A model generated the notes under the pieces. It saw only the letters and a program-made list of their open reading frames with translations, had not been told where the DNA came from and searched no databases. From Chionis minor (Eukaryota > Chordata > Aves > Charadriiformes > Chionididae): DNA of 64,000 bases. Position numbers and translations under genes: made by a program. The stretch spans positions 1,059,232-1,123,231 of the forward strand of contig VZSF01001513.1 in the NCBI GenBank assembly GCA_013398295.1. Reading direction: 5' to 3'. Below, piece after piece: positions 23,677 through 35,480 of the stretch; position 1 is the stretch's first letter; each line of letters begins with the position of its first letter.

Positions 23677-25923
23677 ACATCTGGATTATGAATATTTCAG
23701 ATTCTGGCTTGCAATTCTTCTCCACATCAATAGTAGCTGGAATGTTGGGCAATTATAATTTTTTTAGATGAAAGCTGGCGTCCATGAATTGATGTGAAAC
23801 CAGGCGTTGGAGCTTGGAGGAAAATGCCAAGAGATGGGTGATAAAACTGTAAGAACAGAGGGCATCGGTTTTATGTTTTTCCCATCTCTTCCTATTCTTT
23901 ATTTATAGTCACCACAGTGTGGTCCCTTGCCTCTCTGTCTCAAAACCTACGAAACAGGGCATGCAGCATAGAGTAGGCGCAGGAGTGAAGAAAGAGAAGA
24001 GGAAGGCTGGGAAAGGCACTTAGGCGCTGTATAGTCGCTGTGCATGGGGCTTGTTCAGCAGCATTTCTGAACTCGTGCATTAGTCCTTGCACTAGCCTGT
24101 CACCTTTTGCCTTCTGCGTCCCGTGCTGCCATTCCCCACCCACCCTGCTGCCCATCCTGCCTTCCCCTGGGCACAGCGCTCTGCATCGCCCCTCGGGCTG
24201 TTGTCATCCGGAAGTGTCCTGCTGCTGGAGGAGCCAAGCCTCTAGGAAGAACAGGAGATCAAAAAGCGTGAAAGAACCATAAGTTGTGTTGGTGGTTGGC
24301 TACCTGGGCGTCTTCTGGTCCTGAATAAGGTGGCAAGGACTCTGATACAGCCAGTGTCCCGGTGATGTCCATATATCACTGGAAGTTGTGGGAGGTCAGG
24401 CTGTCTCCCCTCTTATGTCTTGTATTAGCAGCTACAAAAGAGAGGGGACAGGAGGGTGTCCTGTAAGAAAAGGGGTCACAACTCTGGGCTGTGTGACCAA
24501 GAGGGTGGAGTATGTTTTAGAAGTACCTAAGGACATTTGTAGGCAACTAGTGAAGATGTGAGAAAGTCGCCCTTTCGTCTCTGCCCCCATCCACGCTGGG
24601 GCAAGCAGATGCCTTTGCCTCGATGAGAGTGGTTTGATCTAGGAGACTTGGGGACCACAGGTCTTGGAGATGGTGGGAGTTGGAAGCCACTTGGCAAAAG
24701 GCTGCCAGGTAGAATTGCCGAGGAACATCCCCCAAACCCTTTGATCCCAAGAAGGAAGCTTGAGACGAGCTTGGGTCAGACAGAGACAGAGGCTTTGTTG
24801 CGTGGGCTCCCACTGGTAACATGTTTGTGTGAAGGTTTTAGCCCTGAAACAGTTTTAACTTGCCTGTGGTGACGGCTCTCCTGCTCCATCTCTGAGCTCC
24901 CACAGCTGTTGTTGGCAACAGGAGATGAGAGATTTTAGCAGAGTTGAGGATTGCTCAAAACTAGTGACTCAGTTCCTCCAGTGCTTCTGTCCCCCTCCCT
25001 CATGTGAGGGGTTTATTCATCACCTGGTTTCTCATTTCCAAATGTTTAAGTGGACCTGGGGTCAGATCCTCAGTTTTTCTACGACAGTGAGAACTAAAAC
25101 TGTGTTTCTTCTTAAATGAAACCTGTTTCATCTTCCTGTCACTTGATTCCAGGAACGAGGTCTCAAGATCTACAAGCCACTGCCAACAACAGCAACACCA
25201 CCACTGCAGCCACCACATATGCCAAGATAGAAGAACATTGCACAAATTGTCAATAAAGCGATTTTTGTAGACTAGACAAGGTGTGCAGTGGTTGGAGTGG
25301 GAGTGAGAGGCAATTTTATATGTCTCCATCTTATCTGCCTCTAGGTTCAGAAGGAAAGCAGTTCCAGGCCTCCTAGTCATTACAGGCCTGTCTACTTACT
25401 GCTCAGAGATGCCTTCTGCACAAGAGTCTTGCTTTCTTTTCCCAAATGCAGTCTAGAAGAAAGAGGGTATTAAGAGCCTTTATTAGAGTTTGGTACTAGC
25501 CACAGATTTCTTCTGAACTGAGACACAGTGTCCTGTCCACCCCAAGAACTGGCTCATTGTATTTGCAAATGCCAACAGACCTCTGGCCAATGTCTCCTCT
25601 AGTTTCTGGGATGTTGGTGTCTCTCAAACATAGTGAAGGCAGTGCCATTGGTAGCTCAAACCTTCTGACTTGAGGCAGGAGGGGACTATTACAGGTGAGT
25701 AAGTATTTCACCTAGAGCTGAGTCACCATTATTTTTAAGCTCTGTGAACACATTCTGGGGCTTGAGCTTAAGTATTGTTATCTGATAGACATATCTGAAC
25801 ATGTTGCTCTCCTCGGGGCAACCTTTCTGTTTTCCTACTTCTCAGGCCTTTTATTCTTGCTCATCGCTAACGCTTTCTCCAAGGGGAAGGAAGGGTGCTG
25901 GTTTTGTTCAGCTCTATAATGCA

Positions 25924-25946
25924 GATTCTGTGATTCTATGATTCTG
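25924..25946 (+). mobile_element. Possible CR1 3'-terminal octamer remnant
   Basis: The run GATTCTGTGATTCTATGATT followed by CTG matches the tandem octamer that ends avian CR1 elements in sense orientation. Only the tail is recognisable; the body upstream is too diverged to see. It may be a chance simple repeat. Confidence 0.4.
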
Positions 25947-27789
25947 CCACTTCCCTGGACACTGGAGAAAACCTGCCTCTGACTGCCTAAGGAAACTGGT
26001 CAAGTGAGCCGAATGTTACAGGATAATGTTCCCTTTCAAATGCTAATCTCAGTAGCTTAAAACTCAATTTTAACTGATGGGGAAAAGGCAAGTGTGACCT
26101 TTAAGCCGGCTCAGCTACCTCAGGACTTTAGCAAAATCCTTCCACTTGTGGGAACCTTCATCACTGAGTTTCACTGGGGCTCCCTGCAGGCCCATGAAAA
26201 TTGCCACGTAGAGCCTGGGTCTAAATTACACCCTGGCAATTGAACGCTGTCTTTTGTTTTTTGCTTCTAATGAGCAAGAATTTCCCCTGCCAGCTCAGAA
26301 TGCCTTCTCTAATCTGTTACCCTGACTCCTTTAATTTTCCTTGCACTGCAACAATTTACCATGGCCCCGAGTCTCCTGCCCAAGGCAGGCATTTCCCTTG
26401 TACACGCGGAGGGGAGCTCTGCTAGTGCCGATCTGGTGAAGATGTTGTAACCCAAAATGGGGCTGTCTCACAGCTATTTTGGTGGAGCCCGGTAATTTGT
26501 CTGAGATGGAAAATCCCCAAACTGCAATCAGTGCCTGGGACACTTGAGTGGAAAATGACAAAATTACGACGTGGTTCATCTCCCCGTGTTGAATTACTCT
26601 GTGTCTACATACAGACTTGGTGGCATTGGTCTGGACCATCCAGTGTGACCATAAAGGTATCTGGACCTTTGTTTTGGCTCTGTAGCCTCTATATTGGGTT
26701 CAACATAGAGGAAATGAAGCACCCGTGGCCATGCTAACAATGGAGATTGGCTCCTCTGAAAGCATCTTGGGCAAAAAGCTGGTGACCTCCTCTTCTCTCC
26801 CATTAAGCCAGGCGCAGGCAGAGGGGCTGGGACAGACAGATGGATGCTCTCGCCGCCCAGTGAGAAGGGACATGCCTCCTGGGTCAGAGGGAGGTCTCCA
26901 AGGGAGCTTGGTGGTGGTGGCCAGATTTTGAGGGTGACCTCATGTAGATGTGTCGTAGTTTTGGTGGAGCACGAGCATATCCCAGGGACTCCTGTGCACT
27001 AACAAATGGCTTAGGACCCCCCAGCAGCAACTGGAGTTCAACACCAGGCAGCTGGCCTATGGCATCCTGCTTTGGAGGCTGGTTCCTAGGCAGAGACCAG
27101 GCATGAGCAAGGAGGTGCCTAAAGCTACCCAGACCTGGAGTGAAAGCCTAAACGCAGCAAACTTATTAGTGCTCAGCTGGGCTGGAAGATGTACATGAAG
27201 TCACTCAGGGACTTTGCCTTAGTCCTCCACCCACCCATGTCCTCAGGCTGGGGCCGTGGTGAGCATCTCCTTGGGGGGTGGAGCCTGCCCAATGTGTGGG
27301 AACTTGCAGCTGGGCTTGATGACCACCGGAAAAGGCATCCCGTACAGATGGCTGCTGGAATCAGGAAACTTCTTTTAGACAATACCTAAATGAGCTTCCT
27401 TGTTGAGAATGGGCAATTTAAGCCTAAGCTGTTGTTTGTGCCAAGACCGTCCCCTGCCTCTTGCTCCCAGCCTTTCCTGCTGGACACTGCTGCCCATGCG
27501 CCGGTTGTTTATGGGGCAATGACCACGGGCAGCAAGAGCCCCATGCCGATTTAGGGTCATCAGGCAAAGGTCACACAGACAAGACCTAGGTTTCTAGATC
27601 TTGGTGTCCACATAGAAGCAGGATTCTGCAGTTTATTTTTATTATCATTATACAGTGAATCTGGCAGCTTTCTGAGATAGGGTACAAGATAAACCTGCAA
27701 CAAACCCGAGTAGACAAGTAATTTTCTTCTAATTGCTGTTGTAGGGCAGTAGAAATGAAAAACCACGTGTCCAAGGGTATACACACCCT
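25947..27789. other. Intergenic sequence, nothing recognised
   Basis: Unique sequence of mixed composition. Short open frames on both strands have no recognisable product, and I saw no repeat or regulatory cluster. Confidence 0.5.
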
Positions 27790-28240
27790 CATCCCCTGAT
27801 TAGATACATATAATGAGATGGAAAGCTAATCTATCATATTTAGAATCAGTCAATTAGAGGGTTAGGGCTATAGATGCATTTAGCTTTAGCATTAGGGAGA
27901 TATTTAAACCATATGCTGTACTTAGTCATTACCATGCTAAGTGATAGTAGATGCAGGTCACCCTATATATGGGCTGTAGTAATCAGCTTGAAGTATTATT
28001 AATTAAGCCTTTTCACCTTTGGGCTCCCTTCCATGCCACCACACATAAAGTGGGCTGTTGAGGTTACAGTCAGATGCTCTTTAACACCCAACATCCACTG
28101 TTTACTGCAGAGCAGAGAGTGATTTAGCTTTCTAGTTCAGCCTCTGCTGTGTAGAGAGAGTTGTAAACAAACAGCTCTCTTTCTTTATCAGATATTCTGC
28201 TGATTAGTTGCCAGCAAAATAAGCAGTGGCAGATGCCAGC
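27790..28240. promoter_or_regulatory. AT-rich candidate noncoding regulatory block
   Basis: This block is conspicuously AT-rich next to a GC-rich domain that starts just after it. It is dense in homeodomain-type TAAT/ATTA cores (for example near 27845-27860 and ATTAATTAAG near 28000). It carries a CArG/MEF2-like CCCTATATATGGG at 27961-27973 and a hairpin with a forkhead core at 28155-28180. There are no open frames of note. The function is inferred only from motif density and compositional contrast. Confidence 0.3.
28155..28180. repeat. Inverted repeat enclosing a forkhead core
   Basis: AGAGAGTTGT at 28155-28164 pairs with ACAGCTCTCT at 28171-28180 (9 of 10 positions) around the loop AAACAA. 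The junction spells TGTAAACA, a FOX-family core. A chance arrangement is possible. Confidence 0.5.
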
Positions 28241-31200
28241 CGGGCACTGCTAGCCCTTCGCTTGCCCCCCTGCCTGCCTGGCATTATTTTAAGCCTGTGG
28301 ACCATCCCGGTGAATAAACCACATCAAAGTGAGCGTGGCTCTGGCATCTCCCTCCTGGCAAGCCTCGCTCTCATTTTCGGAGGAAGTCAATGAAAGCTGC
28401 AAATGCTGTAGTTACTCTGGAAAGCAGCTTATGCGATTAGGTGGAAGGTCAAAAATAGAAAAGCCTGCAAAGGAAGGCCTCAAGAGTCGTGGGTGCGATA
28501 CAGCGATGCCCAGGGATGGCTTTGCTGCCTCCCTCTGCACCCTCTGAGACACAGCTGGGCACCCCAAGGTCCTCAGCTGTTTCTGGTGTCAGCCCATTCA
28601 CCACAGGAGTTCGTGGACTCCCTCAGCCCGAAAGCTCTTGATGGCTGTATTTTTATGTGGAGGGTTTTTGCATCTGCTTTTAAGACTCTGCTGTGTTGGG
28701 CTGGTGGCAGAGCCAGAGGCCACCCCACTGCAGGTGGTGAGAAGAATGGAGAGCTTTGCAATGCCTCTCAGCCCAGGAGAAAGGCAGCGGGTGGCCGTGA
28801 AGAAGGAGGTGCAGTGTCTCCGGGTGCTCTCCCGCCCAAAGGGAGCTACTTTTTTGGACCAGCTTCCCTCTCACAATATTTCTGAGGCTTTCCCAGCAGC
28901 ACCCAGGCCCCACTTTGCTGAGAAACAACCGCCCTGCCCTTCAACCTTCACCTCTCCATCCTTCCCTCAGAGGCTAATTGCTCCACTTCTGCTCTCATTT
29001 CTGGTCTCCCAGGAATCTGAGTAAAATTGTTTTGCTTGCAATAGGTAAAGCTGAATATGTGCCCGTAACAACCCTTTCCAGGCACTTGAAAACCCATCAA
29101 CCCCGTCCCTCTGGGGCAAGTCTTTGCAAGCAGGCAGGAACTGACATGGAGGTCTTGGAGGAGGGTGCTCCCTCTCTGTCTCAGGAGAACACCAGGAACT
29201 GACTCTGCTCACCAGGAACTGGGAAAGGTCTTGGCTTTGGCATGGCCTGCGACCGGGAACTGATTTGAAATGTTGGATATTTTCCAGGACACAAGTCAAG
29301 CATGGCCCCAGCTCCTGTCGGCTGGCTGGGGCCGGCTGGCGAAGATCGCCCGGGGGAAGCTGCCAGGTTTGGGGCTGATAGAGACCTGCCCTGGGGAGGT
29401 GGAGCGAGGATGATGCAATGGGCCATGGCTCTTGCACTGCTGAGGAGCCCGGGTGGCCAGCTGGGGCCAGGGTGTGGGCAGGGAAAGTGGCCACGGTGTC
29501 CAGAGCAGGCACTGGGCAGTCTCGGGGCAGTGTGCGGCATGGCAGCAGGTCTTCACCAGGCTCCAGGGAAGCTCCCAGAGCTATCTAGCAGCAAGCACCC
29601 ATGTCAAGAAGCCTGTGACAAGCTTTGTGTTTTCCCCACGTGCAGACCAGTGCATTGGTAACATATTCCCCATCTCACACCACGTCGCACTTATTGTCAT
29701 CCCTCTTGGCTGGCAAAGCCACTGAAGGCAGGCAGGGAGGTACGGTGTGGTGGGAAGCGTGGGGATGGAACAGCAGTGATGAACCCCATCCACAAAGCAG
29801 CACCATGCATTGCCAGCTGCAGGAGCTGCAGTTGGTGTCGGCTGCCGCAACCCCAGTGATAGTTGTCTGATGCTGACGGGGCAGCTGCAACGGTCCGGCA
29901 GCAGCAGGGCATGCATTTTTGCCCCATGAGCTGTGTTCTCCACGGGGGTAAAATCCTCTGCTTGATTTTTCCCCTCTACTTCTTAGCCAGTGACTGCAGG
30001 TCTTGGAGGGACTTTCCACCTCTCCCTAGTCTGGTTAGCAGGTCATGCTCAGCTGCACCTTGGCACTTGCAGGTTGGTCAATCACCGGACAAGTCTTTGC
30101 AAATCCACCAGCCCACAGACATGCCTCGCTTGGTACCTACATGATCTTCATATTGTCTGGTTTATCCTCCTCCCTCTCCTTTTGTGCTTTTGTCTATCTG
30201 TGCCGCTCTGGTGTAATTTCACCAGGAGCAGTGCTGTGCCAAGGAGGAAGTATAAATGTGACCTCTGAAAAGTTGATTTTATCACTATTTGTGCCTGTGT
30301 TTTGTTTTGGGGGGGTCATTCATTGCTCATTTATCCAGCTTGCCAAGCTACTCCTGTGCTCAGCCGGCACTGGAAGCCGGTGTAAAGAAGCACAGCACAG
30401 TCCATCTGGGTAGGGATGTGTCTGCTGTGGGTCTGCATTGTGTGAGCAGAGTGTTGCCATGGTTTTGAGACCCCTCCGCTGCTGATGGGGAGGGCAGGCG
30501 CTGCTCCTCACTCAGCACCATGGTGGGGCCGGAGATGCTGACCTTTTCCCATGAAAGAAGATAGACACTCCTAGCAGAGGGAGTTATTCCCACTCTTCCC
30601 CACGTTGTTCTGGCAGGGCAGAACACATTGCACACACAGCCCAGCCCCACTGGAGCACCTCTCCTCTGGACTCATGCTGGCACAAAGTGTGGGAAGGGCA
30701 CAGGGAGCATGGAAAGACCTGTGCAATCAAGGAACCTCCTCGACTTCCACCTTGACATGACGTGGGCATCCATATGATTCACCACCATTTTTTTGTTGCT
30801 GTTTTGGCTGTTTTCCCCCTGAACTTTCCTGGTTTCCCATAGGCAGCAGAGGTGTCTCACCAGCCTTCCTCTGAGCCATGGCCCATCCATGACAGCCAAG
30901 ATCAAAGGAGAGGAAGGTGTGGGGGTCCTGTACATTGGAGACTTACAACTGGTGTCTGTCTTTGCTAGGAAAGAGGAAGGTTTCTTTGCCAGTTGGGTGT
31001 TGTGAAACAACAACCATGTTGTGAGTGAGAGGGTGGAGCTAGCAGGAAGCGTGTGCGGGTTTTATATATGGGGTGAGAGCCTGGATTTTCAGAAGTAAAC
31101 TTTGGGTCATGGTTTTGGGAGGTTCTGGGGTTGGATTGTTTGTTTTTTTCCTGTTCCCTTTCTTCCATTGCAGCTCTAGGTCTCATTCAAGAGGCCTGAA

Positions 31201-32384
31201 TTTCTGAAGGGGAGTGCTTAGCCTGAGCTCCAGGCCTGTGTTCCTGGCAATAGTGATGGAAAGCCCACCCGTGACCAGAAGCACCACTGGCTTTTCAAAG
31301 CCTGAGCTCCTACGTGGAGCTTTACGTGACACCTCCCAGCGCATCCCCAGGGAAGAGAGTGAGTGAGCTCCTCTTCTAACTACCTGCTGCACGGATTTGG
31401 GGGAAAATAAAAGGCAATGGCCATGCTGGGCACCAACACAGCTGTCGAACCAAGAGCTGGAGTAGTGTGAGCATCACGGGGACCGCACCCCGGCACTGCG
31501 AAATGAGGGCTAGAGGCAGACCTGCCCTGTGTGAGCAAACAATGCAGGCTGGCAGGATGTTTAGTTGCCACTTGGCTGTTCACTCCTGTTACAAGGCTTG
31601 GCTAGGAGGGGATTGTTTCTTGCAACATCCGCCGGTGAGGTAACGTGGGTTGCCAGTAGTATTTGTCTACTGGGACACACAGCAAACAACCCGGCTGTTT
31701 GTCCTGGCCTCCTGCCCAGTGGCTGGTGCCGAGTGCTGCTGCCATCCCCATGGGATGGAGACCCACACTTGCTGCAGGAGGAGGCATCTTTTCATCATGG
31801 AAGCCCAGAGGACAGATTTTTTGGGTTCCCCGCTGCAGGAGACGAGCAGGTGCTGTGGCGATGGGGGAAGCTGCCTGCTCACTGCATTTGCTGCTTCCCT
31901 TCGTCCGAGGCCGTTGAGCTGTCTCAGCCAGCAAGTCAAACACTACAAGAAGTATACTTTACTCCTTCCTTGATCAGCTGCTGCCAAATCAGTCAATGTT
32001 TGTTCTGATTACAATGCCCTTCTTATCAGCGCTTTTTACCACTTCGCCCCTCCATTTCCCCCCTTCCTGGCACTCCATGGCTCATTTCCTGACACGCCGG
32101 GCATTTCCAAGCTCTGTTTGCAAACTGCCGGGATTTCCATCCCAGCCCTGTTAGCCGGGCAGGCTCGGGATCCCCGCCACCTTGCCGGGGCACGTGTCAG
32201 AGCTGGCTAAGGGCTCTGCCTCACCATCCCAGGGGGATTTAGCCACAGCATCCAGCACGTTTCTGGCTTCTGCCCACCCACCCTGCATGTTGGCATTGCT
32301 GCTCCCGTGGTGCTCTGCTCCTTCTCTCCCCTGCTTTGCAGATCCAGGTTGTTACTGCAAAACTCTCCTCATCCCAATGGCATC
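28241..32384. other. GC-richer intergenic domain, no gene recognised
   Basis: Composition rises from about 28.3 kb onward, and overlapping open frames appear on both strands (up to 181 codons at 28967-29512 minus). These are expected in GC-rich DNA because stop codons are AT-rich. None shows a known domain, signal peptide or convincing splice pattern. Small CpG clusters occur near 32090-32190. Confidence 0.5.
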
Positions 32385-32575
32385 GCTTTGCCGATGGGGA
32401 GGCCAGCAGCCGAGCGGGGGCTGCCCACCACGGAGCCAATGCCGTGGGCAGCGCGACGGGCGGGCAGCGAGGCAGCAAAGGCTCGGGCAAAATCCACCCC
32501 CCGGTGTGAGTCACAGCCCTCTGCCCCCGCTGACTCAGCCCGGCCTCGTCAACGCCCCTGTCGGCTTGCACTGGC
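32385..32575. promoter_or_regulatory. CpG cluster with AP-1 and MARE/ARE sites
   Basis: About 18 CpG dinucleotides fall in roughly 190 bp by hand count. Inside it, TGAGTCA at 32507-32513 is a consensus AP-1/TRE site. GCTGACTCAGC at 32529-32539 is the palindromic core of a T-MARE and also contains the NRF2-type TGACnnnGC. Their centres are 24 bp apart. This suggests a stress- or phorbol-responsive enhancer or a small orphan CpG island. No transcript can be demonstrated. Confidence 0.4.
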
Positions 32576-35089
32576 ACATCAATCCCTGCCGTTTTGGAAC
32601 AGGAATAGGGCAAATCAGGCAACTAGAGTTGCCCAAGAAGCCAAGGATGGGTGGGGGTGGGAGACTGCAGAATATACAGTTTTTCCCCAGTTAAATCTCT
32701 CCTGGGACATCTCTGCCCTCCGCAGCACCCTGGATGCCCCACAGTGTACTCTGCTAGCAAAATGTGCCTCGGGTGTGAGGTGAGAGGATCCCAGAGGCTC
32801 AACCCACTCCAAAATGAGCCCAAACACCATGCATGTGGATATGCCTGGTATCTCATTTTTCTCCACCCCACAGAGCAAGAGGAATGGGGTCCTCAGGTGC
32901 ACAATTCATGGATGCCTGCCTTGGATGGAGGTCCTCAGTCAGCTCACAGGCCATCCTGGCAGGAGCGTGCCCGAATTTCAGACATGGCCCTAACCCAGGC
33001 AAAACTGGATGGGGAGTTTCCAGCCACCCTTGGGGATGGAGGGTGGGTACGGCATTGCCATACACTGGCAAGGCTGGCACGCGGAGCAGATGTTTCCAGA
33101 TGTTCGCACCCCTGCAGCATCCAAGAGCTGCTATCAGGGCTTGGTCCGATGGGGGGAATTGCAACTCTTTCCCCCTGCCCCACACCATAGTGTTGGCTGC
33201 CCTAGACAGCCCCTTTTTTATTTCCCCCACCATCAGGGAGCCTGAGCAAGGTGAGGCTGCCTCCCTGCTGGCATCACTTTACTGCACCTGTGTATTTATG
33301 CTGCAGCTGATTAAAGCAGGCAATTATGAGGTGCAGGGTGTATAAATAGGAGGTGCTCAGGTGTTGCAGGCTGGGGAAAGCAGTTGCTTGACCTTGTCAG
33401 AGTGGTTGGGGGTGTATTTGGGGCTTGCTTCTGCCTTTCTCACGCCACCTCATAGCCAGCCTGAGCTGCTGGGTCACCTTCATGGGACAGGGATTTCCAG
33501 TAGCAGTTCATGGTGGTCAGGACTTGAGGGACTTTTTGTGTCCATGACTTAGCTGTGCCTTCCCTCTCCAGCAAGGATGCTTGAAGCTGCCGGAGAGCCT
33601 AGCCCTCCTTATGTTGGTGTCTGGACAAAAGCAGACACTGGAAAGCTATGGCCAGGTGGGCTTTGCTCTCAGAGTTAAAGATTTCACTCCAGTTTTATTT
33701 TCAAGGGCTTTTTCTCAAATTGCAATATTGAACTAATAAAACATAATGTCAAGAAGGAAAGGTGAACCCAGCCCAGCACGAGGGCACTGAGCATCCCTCT
33801 TGAATCTCAGGGCTTTTTTTCTTTTTGATCTTGGTTTTATTTGGATTATTCTTTCTTTTCTCCTCAGAAGTCGGCTGTCTGTGTGCCATGCTGGTTTCCA
33901 TCTGGATGAATCCAGCTTTTCTTACTGCTGCCCCACCTTCCTATCTCCTGGAGCTAGAGAGCGGTTCAGACATGGTATTCATGTGCATATACATGTTGTA
34001 TATGCGGAGAGATTTGGAGAGATTCTCTATTAATCTCAAACGCGCTTTGATCAGAAAAGTAATAGCTTGCTGGCGTGAATTACTTTACAAATTTTGCTTT
34101 TGTGGAGAGAAGCTCCTTGGCTTGAGCTTTTCCTTCCTAACAGAAACAAGTTATATCTGATGAACTAACCTTGCTGCTTTCACTCACAAAGCAGTAATTT
34201 ACTCTTCAAGCAGCAGCGCAAAAACTTATCATCCCTGCAGCACCATTTATTCGTCAACACAGTCAGCCGGGAGGATAATGCGGGGTGATGGGGCTACTAT
34301 CTGCTCTGCACTGTCTGGCATGACTTTCCTCTTCTCGGTATATCTTAGGACACATAAACTAGCGGGGAAATGTTTTTCTTCGTGTGAGGAAATTCAGGTC
34401 ATTACAGAACCAAATTTATCCCACAGAGTAGCAGCTACAGCTCCCAGTAGGTCCAGTGGAAAATAGTTGTAGCCCAGCAAATTCCACTTTGGCCCATACA
34501 GCTGCAGAGCTGTAAAACACTTGGATGTTTCCCTGCACAAAGCTCCTGTAAAGGCTTCCTGCAGCCTTGACTCCTCGCCAGCCCAACCTCCAGGGCTGCC
34601 TGAGCCCAGCCAGGACTTTCCAAAGAAAATCTTGTCAAAACCTCCCCAATTTCTCTAGTTTGTGTTTTGTGCAGTGCTCTTATGTGAAAATATTGATTCT
34701 GGACTTTAAAGCAGCTGCTTTGTATGTTTGACCAATTCAACAGTACCAAAGTTTGGCCTGAACTGTCCTTGTCTGGTTCCTTTTTTATCTTTTTAATGCA
34801 GCCTTAAAAACGCAGTAGCTATTGACATTAAGAAGAGCCAAATATAACAATGACGCAGCATAAATCCTATAGCCAGCCAATATTATCTGTCTTGGCTACA
34901 CACAATTTCTGGCTTTTTTTTTTCCTTTTACCCCTGAGATCATATTTTAAATGGAAAAATTTTAAAGGCCATTTCAGGAGAATTTTAAGCATTTATGCAG
35001 ATACAGGGGAAAGTCAGGCTGAGCTGTTTGCTGATTGAAAAAAACACAAAAACCCGGGGAGTGTTTGCAGTACCGTGGTGTTTCTATAG
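32576..35089. other. Intergenic sequence, no gene recognised
   Basis: GC-richer to about 33.5 kb, then more AT-rich with T-runs near 33.8 and 34.9 kb. Several open frames (up to 179 codons, 32651-33190 plus) have no recognisable domain and overlap frames on the opposite strand. I regard them as chance. Confidence 0.5.
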
Positions 35090-35480
35090 GCAATCTGGGA
35101 GGTGCTGAGCTCCGCTGAACCCGGAGCCGACCGCACTCCCCGATGCCGAAGGAGCTTTGCCCCAGGCCAGGACCCCGCTTCACCCCTCGCTGCGGATGCG
35201 CCGCTGCTGCGTCTGCAGCCAACAGTGAAAGATTCAGTACAGCGGCTTCGAATGCACGGGGTCAAATTCCCGTTAGTGAGTGGGAATGGATGCGCTGTGA
35301 GCGTCAGCCCCTCTCTATTACGGCATAACACATCCCGTGGCAGGGGCCTGCAGCTCCAGCTCCAGTTATTGCTTTATTTTCTTCTAGGATCATTGCAAAG
35401 GGCACGTTCCGGTCTCTGTTATCTCGTACGGACCGTCAGGCTGTGGTTTTCAGTCTGTCCCCAGAGGTCTCGGAGGACCA
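35090..35480. promoter_or_regulatory. Orphan CpG island
   Basis: Hand count gives about 20 CpG between 35100 and 35340 and about five more to 35480. That is close to the number expected from base composition, in a neighbourhood otherwise depleted of CpG. It lies about 16 kb past the PRKCH end and about 28 kb before the next island, so it belongs to no recognised gene. A good splice-acceptor-like sequence (pyrimidine tract then TTCTTCTAG, ending at 35387) lies within it. It could be a promoter of an unannotated noncoding RNA, an alternative distal promoter, or an unmethylated enhancer. Confidence 0.5.

Larger units (their letters stand above)
21992..25920. other. Intergenic sequence, no gene recognised
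   Basis: Mostly unique sequence. Low-complexity patches are an A-rich segment at about 22465-22505 and a GTT/T-rich patch at 23643-23676. A short CAN-type triplet cluster lies near 25182-25216. Open frames up to about 129 codons resemble no known family. Confidence 0.55.

Noticed and set aside
28967..29540. Long proline- and alanine-rich open frames on the minus strand
   Set aside because: Several frames on both strands are open at once in GC-rich DNA; no domain, splice pattern or homology is recognisable.
30508..30530. REST/NRSF left half-site (TCAGCACCATGG)
   Set aside because: The right half-site that should follow is absent, so full RE1 function is unlikely.
32651..33345. Open frames of about 170-179 codons
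   Set aside because: Overlapping frames on both strands, low-information composition and no recognised family; consistent with stop-poor sequence.
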